The notes below the pieces were generated by a model. That model worked only from the letters and a program-made list of their open reading frames with translations. It searched no databases and was not told the DNA's origin. From Apodemus sylvaticus (lineage: Eukaryota > Chordata > Mammalia > Rodentia > Muridae): a stretch of 64,000 nt of DNA. The translations under genes and the position numbers were made by a program. Shown piece after piece: positions 22,953 through 34,244 of this stretch (positions are counted from its first letter, which is position 1; each line of letters starts with the position of its first letter). Location: the NCBI RefSeq assembly GCF_947179515.1, contig NC_067473.1, forward strand, positions 73,365,719-73,429,718, in the 5' to 3' direction.

Positions 22953-23024
22953 GGGGGTATAGCTCAGGGGTAGAGCATTTGACTGCAGATCAAGAGGTCC
23001 CTGGTTCAAATCCAGGTGCTCCCT
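22953..23024 (+). tRNA. tRNA-Cys-GCA: tRNA-Cys (GCA), type A, acceptor wobble variant
   Basis: 72 bp, identical to consensus except that the 3' acceptor strand reads TGCTCCC instead of TGCCCCC. This converts one G-C acceptor pair to G-U. The anticodon GCA, D arm, T arm and both internal boxes are intact. No run of four T is present in the 35 bp after the gene, unlike the other type A copies, so efficient Pol III release is doubtful. The upstream flank is a diverged form of the type A flank (a shared 'agggctgggcctcac...gagtggccat' stretch). It may be expressed weakly or be on the way to decay. Confidence 0.85.
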
Positions 23025-23884
23025 TCTTATTGTCTTCTTTATATGACCAAATGTGAAGTGTTAGTTAACACAGACTGTTCTCGTGTGCTCTGTATTCTGC
23101 TCAGGCCTCTGTTCTCTCTGAGAGGAGATAGTACAGGACCCACTGTGAGGCCCATCCAGGTCACATGTTATGGCACAAGCTGCACTGCATGGCTCTGTAA
23201 TGCTCACTTAGTGCAGAAGGCCACAGAGAAGAGTCCTATGAGGTTGAGAAGTGTCTTCTTCCTCTGGAAACTCTCCACAGCTGTCCCCTCAGGAAGGCCC
23301 TCTAGAGCCTCCTTAGTTCCACTTTCCCCTAATCTGAACTTTGGCTTCTCCTACTTCTGAGAAAGACCAATCCAAGACTTTGACTATACTAAGACTCTGA
23401 GGAACAAGGAAAATAACTAATCTCTCTTTGCGTCTTCATCATGGCTGATAAGAAATAAGGGCTAATGAGCTCCATGTGTTATTGAGTGAATAAATGATGG
23501 AGTGAAGTAATGAGCACCGCCCCCCATGTCCTGAAGGATGAAGTGCTCTCTGGGCTGCAGGTTGGGGTAATGAAGAAAGACCCAGAACCTGCGGCTCTTG
23601 TCTAGGCCATTTAAGGAAAGTTAATTCCGGACTTAAGAAAAACACCACAGTTAAGTATATTTCTAGATCTGAAGCTGAGGTCTGCAGCACACCCAGAGAG
23701 GGGGATGCATTGTGGCACGCTAATCAAAGGTGGAGAGGAGAAATGTGAAGGGCAGAGTTAAATAAAAAAATCCTGTGAGGATCAAGATCAGTAGAGGAAG
23801 CAGTAGATCATGAACACAGAGCAAGCATGGGTGTGGTGCCAAGTTAGAAGATGTGCTAATGAGAGGCTACCTTGCCTGTAAAGG

Positions 23885-23956
23885 GGGGGTATAGCTCAGG
23901 GGTAGAGCATTTGACTGCAGATCAAGAGGTACCTGGTTCAAATCCAGGTGCCCCCT
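23885..23956 (+). tRNA. tRNA-Cys-GCA: tRNA-Cys (GCA), type B, variable-loop variant
   Basis: A 72-bp tRNA-Cys(GCA) on the plus strand, 0.86 kb after the copy at 22953. All four stems and both internal boxes are intact. The only change is the last base of the variable loop (AGGTC to AGGTA), the position that normally forms the tertiary 15-48 pair. This could weaken the fold but not the promoter. A TTTT stop lies at 23970-23973. The 3' flank matches the reverse complement of the flank left of the copy at 29893, which places it in type B. It is probably transcribed; function is uncertain. Confidence 0.9.
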
Positions 23957-23999
23957 TGCTTAAATATGATTTTAATACTTAACTTACCACATCCACCTT

Positions 24000-25520
24000 A
24001 GGCAAAACCTCAGTGAAGCTAGGAGATCTCCATTAGTTGATGTTTCTTGAATAAATTGCATAGCCTTGCTCTCTGGGCTGCATAATACAAGGGAATTTGA
24101 TGTCTTCCAGGACTATGACTTAGTCTTAGGAGAACTTAACAGAATTCTCACACAAAGGGACAAACTTACAAGCCTCTGAATCTACACACCCCTCCCCCAA
24201 CACTGGTGCACACAATGATTAGAAACAGAAAATGATAGAAGAACAAAATAAAAGAAAATTTCCCATAAAGGAAGATGTGGGCTTCCATCCTAAATTTCTA
24301 CAAGTACTCAGCACAATGGATAAATGACTCAGGGAGTATCAAAGAATTTTAACACCAAAGGGAAAATCTTAAAACCCTAGGCTACAAGGAGCAGATGATA
24401 GATATAGGAAAAGAAAATCATCGTGGTAGTCAACTTTTCAACAGCAGTACTTGACACTAGAAGATAATAAGAAACATGTCTGGGGCTCTAGGACACCCTT
24501 GACCTAAAACTCAAAGGGAAATGTCCCACACCTGGCACAGAAGCGTCTTCTTCAGCAATCTATGGCTTCTTGGATGAGCATAATCCCCTGAGTAGGGCAG
24601 TTCCAATTAAGCTCTGGTGTCCCAAGACCCCAGTACAATACAGGGCATTGCCATCACTCTCAGTTGCCCCTCAGAACATGCTGACAAAATGTGATTGCTA
24701 AAAAACACCAGACATGTTAGTCACCAGACATGGAGAACCAAGTTGGTTCTGCCCAGGAAGCGTCTCCCTTGTCGGCCTCCTTTGGTGGAACTGGCAGGTA
24801 CTTTGTAAAGTCACCAACAGTCTTGCCCAGCTGAGGACTCTGTGAACCACAATAATGACCAGCATGGCAGGCTATGAAGCTGAAAGTCCCTTTGCTGGTT
24901 CAAAACACCCCTTTGTTGGTTCTAAGAACACACGGCAGGTGGGATAGGGTAGGCCAGAAGCAAATGTCCTTAGTTCCCACTCAAGAAAACCTAAACCAGG
25001 TTCTCTGGGAACCCTTAGGATGACCTACCTGTTCTCTAAAAAGCTCTAGGGATGTTTCACATACACTCGTTTATACCTATTAATTATATACAAGCAACTT
25101 TACACTGCAGATGTGAAAAAACATTGGCTAAATCAGGCCCAACCACGACACAACTCGTAATGACCAAGCCACAGCAGAGTTCACATTAATGATTCAGGGA
25201 CTCTCGTATGGGCCTTCCTGAGCAGGGACTGAGCAGCCTCCATTGTCTCCCATCTTCCTCCCTCTCAGTCTCCATTTACAGAATCCCTCCATGTATCAGC
25301 AAAAGAAATAACCTGAAGAATGGCTTCCGTCCTCAGAATTGTGGAGAAGTGAGAATCAGAGAGTGGATGGTCTCAGGAGAGTGACATGGCCAGCAGTGTG
25401 GCCGGCAGGGTACAGTCTGAGTCAGGGATTGCATGAACTGTAAGCAATTGCTCTGCCAGTGACGTACGCCCTGGTACCTGTGTAGACTCCCCTCATTAGC
25501 ACCACATCCATGCCCTGCCT
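24000..25520. other. Intergenic sequence, possible decayed SINE near 25420-25475
   Basis: No gene is recognised. 25418-25475 ('gggattgcatgaactgtaagcaattgctctgccagtgacg') resembles a decayed tRNA-derived SINE tail on the minus strand. The rest shows no repeat or motif that I can support. Confidence 0.35.
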
Positions 25521-26059
25521 CACCAGGGATGCTCTGTGACTTCCCATCTCCAGTGCCCTAGGAAACCTGACTCACCACTAATGAAAATTAGTATTAAAGG
25601 GAGACAGGGACACGGCAAATTCCCAACACTGGTGATCTGTGTGTGTATGCTTACAATTGCTTGTGTGGTATGTAGGTATGAGCATATATGTTCCTGTGTG
25701 TGTGTGTGTGTGTGCATGTATGATGTGTTTGTACATGAGAGCATGTGTTTACCATGGATTGTGTGTGAAGAAAGTCTGAGGTGTCAGACCTCACCTTCTG
25801 CAGAGTCCCCCATATTGCTTAAACAGGGGTGCACAGTCCAGGCTAACTCTCCATGAGCTTCCAGAAAGATTCTCCTGTCTTCAGCTCCCATCTTCCTGTA
25901 CCACTGCTTGGATCACATATGATTGCCTACATGTCTGTCCTTCTCATGTGGGTTAGAAAAAATACATACAGATACACATCCACCTCAGATTCTCAGGACT
26001 GCGCAGCAAGTGCTAACGCCTGCTGAGCAGCACACCAGGCAACACTGTGGTAATTTGAT

Positions 26060-26600
26060 TGTTTTCACTTTCGGTGTTATACAATCCTATGCACCCTGCA
26101 GAAATAGCTGAGGACACAGGGTCTGCATTCTCTCTCTGTGCCTCCAGCAAATGCCTCTGACTGTGGAGCTGTCCATGGTACGTGAAGGAGCTCCAGCCCT
26201 GTCAGGCTCTGCTCAGCTCTTCACACAGCACTGTAGCAAATGCTGTCTGTGAAAAGTTGGGGTCTTTGCTGGGAATATTGTTCTGTGGAGTGAAACTTCA
26301 AACACTGGAGCATTGTTGCCACAGCACAGATCCTGACCATATAGAGCAGGTGCCAGCCAACAACTACCAGTGGATGCCCACCAGGCCAACGAGCAGCCTC
26401 GGACCCACAATCCCCAGCTCTGAGTAATCCACTGGAGGTTGCAGTTGATGCAGAAATCAGCCCACTCTTTATCCCACTTCCTTTAGGGACGTTGCCTGCT
26501 GCTCACTGCACTTGCTGCGCTGCCTTCCTTCCATGCAGGGTTCTAGATGCAGAAACTGGTTCTTTCCACTGAAGTTGCCATGGCCAAGCATTAGTGAAAT
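26060..26600 (+). repeat. Duplicated block F, copy 3
   Basis: Parallels 17700-18180 ('aagcaggNtctgctNagNccttNacac', 'agcagttt/gcagcctNggacccac'). It shows that another tRNA unit once existed here; the only tRNA-like remnant in place is at 27554. Confidence 0.65.
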
Positions 26601-27004
26601 CACTTCTTCTAAATAAGCCTGAAGACTTGGTCACCTGAAAGATTAGAGATCCAAGGAGCACACTCACCAGCTGGGATGCATCTTACACTGGAGATTGAGG
26701 GGATGAGTGACAACAGATCTCCTCCCTCTGTGTGGTGAACCCCAGCCACTGGGGTGTCTTCTCACACGCACACTGTATGTGATATGAGGGGAACCTGGTA
26801 GGGCACAAGTGAGCAGGACAAAGTGAACGTGGCCTTTATTCTGGTGTCTGAGGCTACAAGCAGACTCATTTTGTCATACAGTCATATCACTGGGGACTTT
26901 AAACCCTGAACAGAGGATTTGTAGACTGAAGAACAAAGTGGAAACCAATGTAAGAGAATTGTCCACCAAGAAAACAGAGATAAAACTAAAGGGGGAACCG
27001 TGAG

Positions 27005-27246
27005 ACAGGACCAAAGGGCTGGAGCCTGGAGCAATGGCTTGATGCTTAAGACCACATGTTGCTTTGTAGAGGACACAGGTTTGATTCCTAGCACCCACTT
27101 GGCACCTCACAATAATTTCTAAGTCCAGGTCCAAGAGATTTGAAATGCTTTTCTGATTCCCTTAGGCACCAGGAAACCATGTGTTGTACAGATATACATG
27201 CCAACTAAACAGTCATACACAGAAAATGTTAAAAAAAAAAAAAAAG
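27005..27246 (+). mobile_element. B2/B3-type SINE
   Basis: Starts 'gggctggagcctggagcaatggcttgatgcttaagacc', with a B-box-like 'ggtttgattccta', then the B2/B3 body and an A-rich tail at about 27231-27246. It is diverged. Confidence 0.75.
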
Positions 27247-27553
27247 ACTAAAGGACGGGGTTTGGTGCTGCACAGTGGGGAGAGGGGGACGAAGTGACCC
27301 ACCTCAGAATAGCTCAACAGTCTCAGATCAGGATATCCCCCCACAATGTCAGGTTTATGGAGCAACTAATTAAGAACTCCTGAAATAGACACAGATCATT
27401 AAACATTGATGGGACTCTCACTTATGATTGATATCTGATGTTTGCAATGCACATTGATAGGGTCCTAGGAGGGACAGTGTTGGAGGTGACCTGTAAGCAG
27501 AACTCTATAGAGAGATGACAATTACAGGCTAGCAGATGAAGAGAAGCAGCAGT

Positions 27554-27620
27554 AGGGGTCAACTGGATTAGAACTCAGAACCTGAGTCTATAGTCCAACA
27601 GTCAACTAAGTTACACCCCT
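27554..27620 (-). pseudogene. tRNA-like remnant
   Basis: About 67 bp that, on the minus strand, begin GGGGTGTAACTTAG and end TTCTAATCCAGTTGACCCCT. The outline recalls the cluster tRNA: complementary GGGG/CCCC ends, an A-box-like start, a B-box-like TTCTAATCC, and a loop CTATAGA where CTGCAGA is expected. It is too diverged to be functional. Because it lies 1 kb right of a duplicated block (26060-26600) that flanks type B genes elsewhere, a decayed type B copy is plausible. A different tRNA ancestor is possible. Confidence 0.5.
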
Positions 27621-27649
27621 GTGTGAGGTTTCCCTAGTGCATTTCACCT

Positions 27650-28600
27650 GTGTGACCCTGAGCAGATTCCTATAATATATTGTACATGTCCCTAAACCAG
27701 ACCCATCACCAGCTGACTCAGACTCTGTGTCTCCTGCTCAATCCCCAGAGGCCCCTCACTCATCTCACAGGTTCTTTTCCACCATGGATCACAATCTGAA
27801 TTCCTAGAATAAGCCAGGGGCCCCACCTTCTCCTCACTCAGGACCTGTGTGTGTAGGCAGCAGGCTGAGGACTCAAGGCTTGTCAGCAGAGCTCCCCAAA
27901 GAATCCCAAGGATCCAGTGATGTGACTATTGTTCAAGAGCCATGACCACAGTGCTGCTTGAGGACACAGGTCTGGGCATACTGGGCTCCTGTGGACAGGC
28001 TTCGTTTTTCTGGGATGCTCTTTTCCATGTAAGAGAATTTACCAAGCATCAGTCAAATCAGTCTTCAGAAGGAGCATCCAAGCTACACTGCCAAGATGTA
28101 TCTGATGGGAAGACTCTGGGATCTGGGTTCTCTACTCTCCTTGAACTGATTTAGTCAAGGCCTCGTGCCATGGAGAGAGATCTGTTTCACTTTTTTCAGC
28201 AGTAAAGTGCTATCTGCATTGCCTCTGAATTCTCTTTCTGAACCACTCAGTTCTCATGGGAAGTCAAACTTTTCTCATAGAATCTATGACAAGAACAGCC
28301 TGTCACAAATAGCTCACAGAGTCATCGCTTTACTCTGAAACAGACTTTCAGCTCTGCAAGTTCATATATATATTTCTCCATCCATCCTAATTTGTCACCA
28401 TGACAGTCTCTTTACACACTTTAAATACTATTCCCTCATTATCTTTCCAGTAGTGAGCATCTGTAGGTCCTGTACTTTGGAATCGAACCAGTCAATCCAG
28501 TAGATGTTTCAGTGACATCCTACTGTCCCAATCTTACAAAAGGAACAAATCATTTTCCTAAACAGACACTCCTCTGGCATCTCAACAGCTGATATTATCG
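27650..28600. other. Intergenic sequence, nothing firmly recognised
   Basis: There is no tRNA, named repeat or long conserved frame. The frame at 27942-28154 has no domain that I recognise. Confidence 0.35.
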
Positions 28601-28629
28601 AGTTAGTGACTAAAAAGTTCAGCAATCCA

Positions 28630-29310
28630 CTGCTGATTGCTCCGCCTTACATTGTGTAGCTGGAGCTGCATTTGTTGGGACTCCATAGAGAAAAGCACCA
28701 GAAACCTTCTGATGGTGTGCCGCAGCTTGATTGATGACTCAAGCTGATTGACCGTGATGTCATCAAGACAGACAGGTGCTGAGACAAGACCCGTGGAGGA
28801 CACAGGATGTTTGGAGGGTATAAATGTGACTCCACAGACAGCGATGGAGTCTGAGTTTGGCTTGCTGGGATGGCTAGCTGTGCGATGCTTGGTCTCACAT
28901 CTTTGCTGATCCTTACTTCCCTGACAGAGGCACAGGGGACAACTTTTCCTGGCATTCCTGCGGGTACCTTCTACCGATTCATGCTAAGGCTGAGTGAGGC
29001 CTGGCTGTCTCTGCTAGATAGGGCCACCACTGCTGATTCCTGTTTGCTATCCTGGGTCTACTGAACTGCACTGCTGATATATCCATAAAGTATTTTTGAG
29101 TGGCTGGAGCTGCTGCTGCTGACCTGTGAACTGAACTGCCGATTTCCAGATAACACAGATGGGCATTGCTCCAAAGAACCATTTCTAAGCAGGTCCACTT
29201 CCACCATCTCCTTTCTTTCCCAGTACCTCTGCTGGGTGGAGGGCCTACAGTAAGGATGAAGTGTTTAAGAACCATCATTAAAAGTAGGCTTTGAAAAAAT
29301 TGGAAAGTTC
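28630..29310 (+). repeat. Rodent interspersed repeat, also at 43400-43765
   Basis: Shared blocks are 'actccatagagaaaagcacc..aaccttctgatggt' against 'acttcatagagagaaacac..aagacttctggtggt', and 'taaggatgaagtgtttaagaaccatcattaaaagtaggcttt' against 'gcagttaaagcatttaagaaccctcattaaaagcaggtttt'. It may be an old LTR; I cannot name it. Confidence 0.6.
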
Positions 29311-29514
29311 ACACAATTTCAGGTGACAGTCCCTTATTTCAGAGAAGTGAGGACAACAGGAGCTTCAAGCAGTGAGTCACGTCACTTCCATGGTTAAGAG
29401 CAGAGAAAAATGAGTGCATGCATGCTTCTCAGGGCTACGCTCACTCTCTACACTCACACTCCAGGATCCCTGCCTAGGGAATAGCGCTGCGTCTCCAAAC
29501 ATCCAGTGCCTTAG

Positions 29515-29640
29515 TCCTCAAGACAATCCCCTCCAGACATGCCCAGAGGCCAACCTAAACTAAGCACTGTATCCCTCATTGAGACTTTATTTCCAAGTGA
29601 GTCTACATTGTGTCAAATTGACAATTAAAACTAACTATCC
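29515..29640 (-). repeat. Rodent medium-reiteration repeat fragment (same family as 34245, 46260, 59930)
   Basis: Contains 'ccctccagacatgcccagaggccaacct' and 'gtgtcaaattgacaattaaaacta', the end of a repeat whose other parts occur at 34245-34740, 46255-46510 and 59930-60275. Confidence 0.55.
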
Positions 29641-29892
29641 CAGTGAGGATGAGGGAAAGAATACAGACGGCTGGACAGGCCTCGGCAGAGATAAGAGCTC
29701 TGCAGTGTGCAGTGGACTAACCACGTACCTTGGGGTTCCAGCCTTTGAGCCAGTGGATGCTTATAAGTGTAATCAATGGCAGTAAATGGGGGCACAATAA
29801 CACTGATTCCAGAGGGCTCAGCTAATGAAGGCTTTCTAACATCATGGTGGCCTGCCTAAGATGAATGGTAAGTCAGTAACCAGACATAAATA

Positions 29893-29964
29893 AGGGGGCA
29901 CCTGGATTTGAACCAGGGACCTCTTGATCTGCAGTCAAATGCTCTACCCCTGAGCTATACCCCC
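29893..29964 (-). tRNA. tRNA-Cys-GCA: tRNA-Cys (GCA), type B
   Basis: A 72-bp full-consensus tRNA-Cys(GCA) on the minus strand, with all stems, anticodon GCA and A and B boxes intact. The minus-strand 3' flank begins TTATTTATG and has no run of four T within about 30 bp, so termination may be read-through or inefficient. Its right flank (about 30,000-30,290) is highly similar to that of the decayed copy at 18455, including an 'acagatgctcacagacccac' stretch. The mature tRNA would equal that of 588, 6726 and 19460. Confidence 0.94.
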
Positions 29965-30809
29965 ACTGGTACAAGTGTACACAGCTAATAATCTTCATCT
30001 CTGTGGTGATAAATTATGACTGACTATAAAGTGAAATTACAGATGCTCACAGACCCACTTTCCAGAAGCTGCCAGACTTGACTGGTGAGATGCCTTCCTC
30101 AGCTCTGCAGCTTTCTAGGTCCGTCCTTGAATAGCATCATCACCAAGAAAAGGAGCGGAGCAGACCCTGAGCCCACATCACTCTGCTGTCCTGGGGTAGC
30201 TCTGAACTGCCCAACTATCTTCCACCTCAGCCCCCAGACAGCCCTGACAGATGGGCTGTCATTCAATAGTTTGATCAGGGCCATCGCTGACACCATCACC
30301 TGCAACCCTACATGATCTCTCTGCCTGGCACAGCAGCTGAGCAGGCTCTAGCCTCTGAGGATGAAGGACACGAGCACTGGGCTCCGGAAGGAGAGAGACC
30401 CACAGAGGAGATGCCCACTCTACACAGACTGCCCAGTTCTCTGCTTTGTCTCCTTAGTCTTGGCCACAGGTTTACCAGATAGCTAAGGAGGGAAATGCTT
30501 TTGTAATTAAGCTTTCCTTTCTGGTCCCTGGCCATTGTCTGCCTCTACAACTCCTGTGCCTGGAAAACTGCAGAAGAATTTTCTGTTTTAGTCCTTGTCT
30601 TGTCTTGATGAACTCAAGAGAACCAAAGAAGCTAGATATGTGCTGGAATAAGGAAACAGACATTAATGACAAGAAGGACGCTCAGCCTGCAGGAAGAGAC
30701 TGGAGGAGACCATCCATCTACATGACAGGTATTCAATGGAGCCTGGAGCTCCTCGCTCTACTGAGGAGTGAATGAAAGAAACATAGTGTGTGCGATATAA
30801 ATATATGGT

Positions 30810-30881
30810 AGGGGGTACCAGGATTTGGACCAGGGACCTCTTGATCTGCAGTCAAATGTTCTACACCTGAGCTATGTCCCT
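30810..30881 (-). pseudogene. Decayed tRNA-Cys (GCA), type A
   Basis: 72 bp on the minus strand, co-linear with the tRNA-Cys genes but with several substitutions. The acceptor 5' strand begins AGGGACA and the 3' strand TACCCCC, so the stem is largely mispaired. The D arm reads AGGTGTAGAAC. The T loop has TCC in place of TTC, hitting the B box, and one T-stem base is changed. The anticodon loop CTGCAGA is still intact. There is no Pol III T-run nearby. It is the type A partner of the intact copy at 29893 and is almost certainly inactive. Confidence 0.88.
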
Positions 30882-31449
30882 TCCCTCTCAGGCATGTCTA
30901 ATAAGTGTCTTTCACCTTTTACATTCCTAAAACTTATTATGCTTTTTGTTGTCTTATGGGACTTGGCAAAACCTGTAGTACTGCCACCACAACAGCCCAG
31001 AGAGGTTGTCTCCTGCCCACAGTGTCTCCAGTTCTGCCGTCGTCATGTGAGCACTCTCCGTGGAGACATGAGGGACACAAGCTATTACAAGGCTCTTTAC
31101 ATTTATATGTCTGACTTCTCAGTAAAGCAACAAGCACTTGGTATGAAGGGGCCCTGATGTATTTTGGGCCACATGTGGTACCTGCATGTGAGAACACCTC
31201 TCCAGCCCATGTATGGTTTGCATGTTAGACTCTAAGGTGGGTTGTCAGATAGTTAGTGAAAATGTCTCTTCCGGCAGGAGTGGTTCGTTGAAGAGCTCTG
31301 AGAAGCATCAGGAAGATAGCAGAACAGGTGGATAAAGAGGGCCTTTGGTTTAGAACTAGGTAATGCTGAAGCTATGGGCCCCACTTTGCCCCTCAGATCT
31401 AACCCCAAAGCATGCATGACTTTAATCTGACGTGTGTGATGGTTTCAGG

Positions 31450-31770
31450 AAGAATGGCCCCCATAAACTCAAACATTGGACTTCTTGGTCCCCAGTGACT
31501 GGAGTTGTTTGGGAAGAATTAGAAGGTATTGAATTTTTGAGGTAAGTGTGCTACTGGGGTCAGGCTTTGAGGTTTCTAAGGCCTGATGAAGGTGCAGGCT
31601 TGTAGATCATGTAAGCTCTCAGCACCAAGCCTGCCTACCAGTCACCCCCTCCCTACATGATGATCATGGATTAATCCTCTGAAAATGTAAGCAAGCACCC
31701 AATTACATGTTTCATTTTATAAGCTGCCTTTGCCATGGTATCTCCTCACAGGAATAAAACAGTAACTATG
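31450..31770 (+). repeat. Rodent medium-reiteration repeat, copy 2
   Basis: Begins 'gaatggcccccataaactcaaacattgga' and ends 'tatctcctcacaggaataaaacagtaactatgacac'. It is the same repeat as 20795-21140. Confidence 0.75.
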
Positions 31771-32540
31771 ACACTGGGTTTTGTATTTGCCAAAAGATCT
31801 TGTACAATTATATTTAGAAGTGAACTATTTTTTAAAGTTTATCAAGAAAAAAAAATCTCCCCTCTTTTCTGTATGTCCTTCCTGTTTCCGTGATGGATCC
31901 ATTCTGGCTCTATTTTCTAGTCTGTCTGTGTGCCCTGAAATAAATTCACTATTCTATAGTTCATCTGATTTAATCCAGTCTAGAAATCGGTAGCTGACCG
32001 GCTTCTGTAGATTACGATTGTAAGTCATGTGCCTTCTGCTATACTCATTTCTTCAAACACATTTCCATCTCAACTTGTGTTTGAATTGTCTTCTATGTTC
32101 CTATCATGATGATTAGGTAACTGTATTCATGGATCATCTAGACAGTGTTAAGTGGGGCGACAACTTTGGGTAGAAGCTTTGCTTTAAAAAAGACAATGAC
32201 ATCATACTTAAACAGTTTCATGGATACACCTAGATTTGTTAGATTTGTGTTTCAATGTTGATTTTAAATCTAACCAAGCTGACAATCAAGATTAAGTAAC
32301 ATTGCTGCACCCTCTGTGAACTGTACACTACACCCTGGTTCCCAAAATCTCATGCCTCTCTCATAATGCACAGCAGCTTTAGTCAGTCTCTAAAGCCTGA
32401 ACACTGTCAACACTACACAAAAGTTCAATGTTTCTTTGGAGAATCAAGGTAATCTCTTAACTAGGAGTAACTATAAAATTTTAAAAAAATGAAGTTACAT
32501 ATTTCCACTCTACAATGTCTTACTATTCAATTGTAAAAAG
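31771..32540. other. AT-rich intergenic sequence
   Basis: No gene, RNA or nameable repeat is seen. Confidence 0.35.
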
Positions 32541-32549
32541 ACACCTCTA

Positions 32550-32960
32550 CCAAGGCAATTTATGAAAGAAAGCGTTTAATTGGGAGTTTATGGTATCAGA
32601 GGTTTGGTTAGTCCATGAACACCACGGTGAAAAGCCCGGCAGCAGGAAGGCAAGCATGGAAGGAGCTGTAGCCAAGTGTTCACATCTCAGTCCACAACAT
32701 GAGGTAGGGAGGGAGGGGAAGGAAAGGAAGGAGGGAGGGAAGGAGGGGCAGAGGAAGGGAGGGAAGGATAAAGAAGGAAAGAGAGCTAGCGAATGATGTG
32801 AGCTTTGGAAACTTCTAAGCCCATCCCCGGTGACACACCAACAAGGCCACACCTCCAAATCATTCCCAAACAGTTCTGCCACCTGGGGATCAAGCACATG
32901 GGCCTATGGGGACATTCTCACTGGTATCAGGCTCATGATGGACACTATGTGCCAATACTC
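32550..32960 (+). repeat. Rodent interspersed repeat (copies at 43790 and 61440)
   Basis: Shared order: 'aaagcgtttaattggg..gtccatga' then 'acaccaacaaggccacacctcc' then 'cacatgggcctatggggacattctc'. It is split by a GGAA/GGGA purine tract (32701-32790). The same order occurs at 43790-44110 and 61440-61730. The 117-codon frame here is a by-product. Confidence 0.7.
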
Positions 32961-33132
32961 TTGAACAACATTATATTCCTGACTGCTCCCCGGAGCACAC
33001 ATAAGCTCTGTCTTGCTTGGCTCCAGTCTCTGCCTCCTGCTTTCCTGAGGAATCATTTCATAGTCCTAGTTTCTCTACACCTCAGGGTCTCCATTGCAAT
33101 TTAGACTTTAATTTCTCAGCTTAATTTTTTTA

Positions 33133-33356
33133 AAGATTTCTTTTATTTTTAAGTGTATGAATATTTACATGTATGTATGTATGTATGTATGTATGCATGT
33201 GTACCATATGCAATGTCCACAGTGTCCAGAAGATGTCATTGGATCTCCTGGAGACAGAGTTACAGGTGGCTGTGAACTACCATGTGCGTGCTATAAATCA
33301 AACCAGAGGCCTCTCTAAGAGCAGGCAGTGTTTTTAACTGCTGAGCCAGCTCAAGC
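33133..33356 (-). mobile_element. B3-type SINE with (ATGT)n tract
   Basis: Minus-strand SINE: left-hand A/T tail with ATGT repeats (33170-33200), a body with 'ttacaggtggctgtgaactacc', and a right-hand tRNA-related end 'ttaactgctgagccagctc'. Confidence 0.85.
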
Positions 33357-34244
33357 TCTGGCTTCCCAGCTTTATGCAATGTTGTCTCTGGGCCTCCTTA
33401 CAGAGAACCTACCATACAGTGACTGCTCTCTTTGCAACCTTGGTGCAAACTTAAGTAGCCATCTCATTTTTGCATCCTTCATATCTGCAAAACCAGTACC
33501 ACGTGAGCCATGGTTCCAAGTTCTGCTGCCAGCCTGAGGTGAAGTCTGCTCCCCTGGGACCACAAGTTGCTCCAGTCTCTGTTTCTAAATAAGAAACCAC
33601 AGATACTGTTCTCAATTTAGGCCCTTTCTTTTGAATTGAGTTTGCATCTGCCCAAGCTGAAGCCTGTGCTGAGTGAGGTCTGCACTCAGAGCGCCTGTGC
33701 AGTTGTCCCTTTGCAGAACTCTGGGCCCTTGTCAGGGGTGCGATGCCATTCACCTGCGTTCTGCTCCACCCATCTGCAGCTTCCACGTCCCCGCACCTTT
33801 GCCCTTCACTGCATGCTTTTATTATTCTGCTCCAGTTCTTAGTGTGCGCCTGATGACAGCAATGGACAGAAACACTGACACAGCTTGAATCCCATTAGTC
33901 ATTACTTTTGAATCCAGCAATCATTCAAGTTCTCAGGCCAGGGTGACACAGAGCAAAGCCAGATTATTTCCCAGATGAAGGGATGGCCACTAGCCAGCTT
34001 CTGAGAATCCTTGTCCTCCTCGTCCTCCTCTGAAACCTCACAACCTGGGCTTCTCTTCGCATGGTTCTCAGCATCCCCACCATCTCTGCTCCTCTTAACT
34101 GGGGCCTAGAGCATCACAGGGCTTCTCTGGGCCACATCTCCAAACACTTCCACATTCCTCCTGCCAACCAGTTCTAAGGCCTGTGAATGGCATGGCCAGG
34201 CGTGCCACAGCCCCAAGCCTTGGTCCAGTTTCCTGGATGTCTTA

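Larger units (their letters stand above)
22790..23990 (+). repeat. tRNA-Cys duplicon, plus orientation (A-B)
   Basis: Carries the tRNA genes at 22953 and 23885. The left flank is a diverged reverse complement of the right flank of 19460, and the right flank mirrors the left flank of 29893. It is more diverged than the 588/5654/19460 set, so it is an older split. Open frames at 23016-23360 and 23439-23690 lie between the two tRNAs and show no domain. Confidence 0.75.
29860..30920 (-). repeat. tRNA-Cys duplicon (B-A)
   Basis: Contains the tRNA at 29893 and the decayed copy at 30810. The 0.85 kb between them aligns with 18527-19455. Text beyond 30882 ('taataagtgtctttcaccttttacattc') recurs in diverged form at 44490-44515. 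Confidence 0.8.

Noticed and set aside
25418..25475. Possible tRNA or SINE
   Set aside because: Too diverged to place; mentioned only as a low-confidence note.
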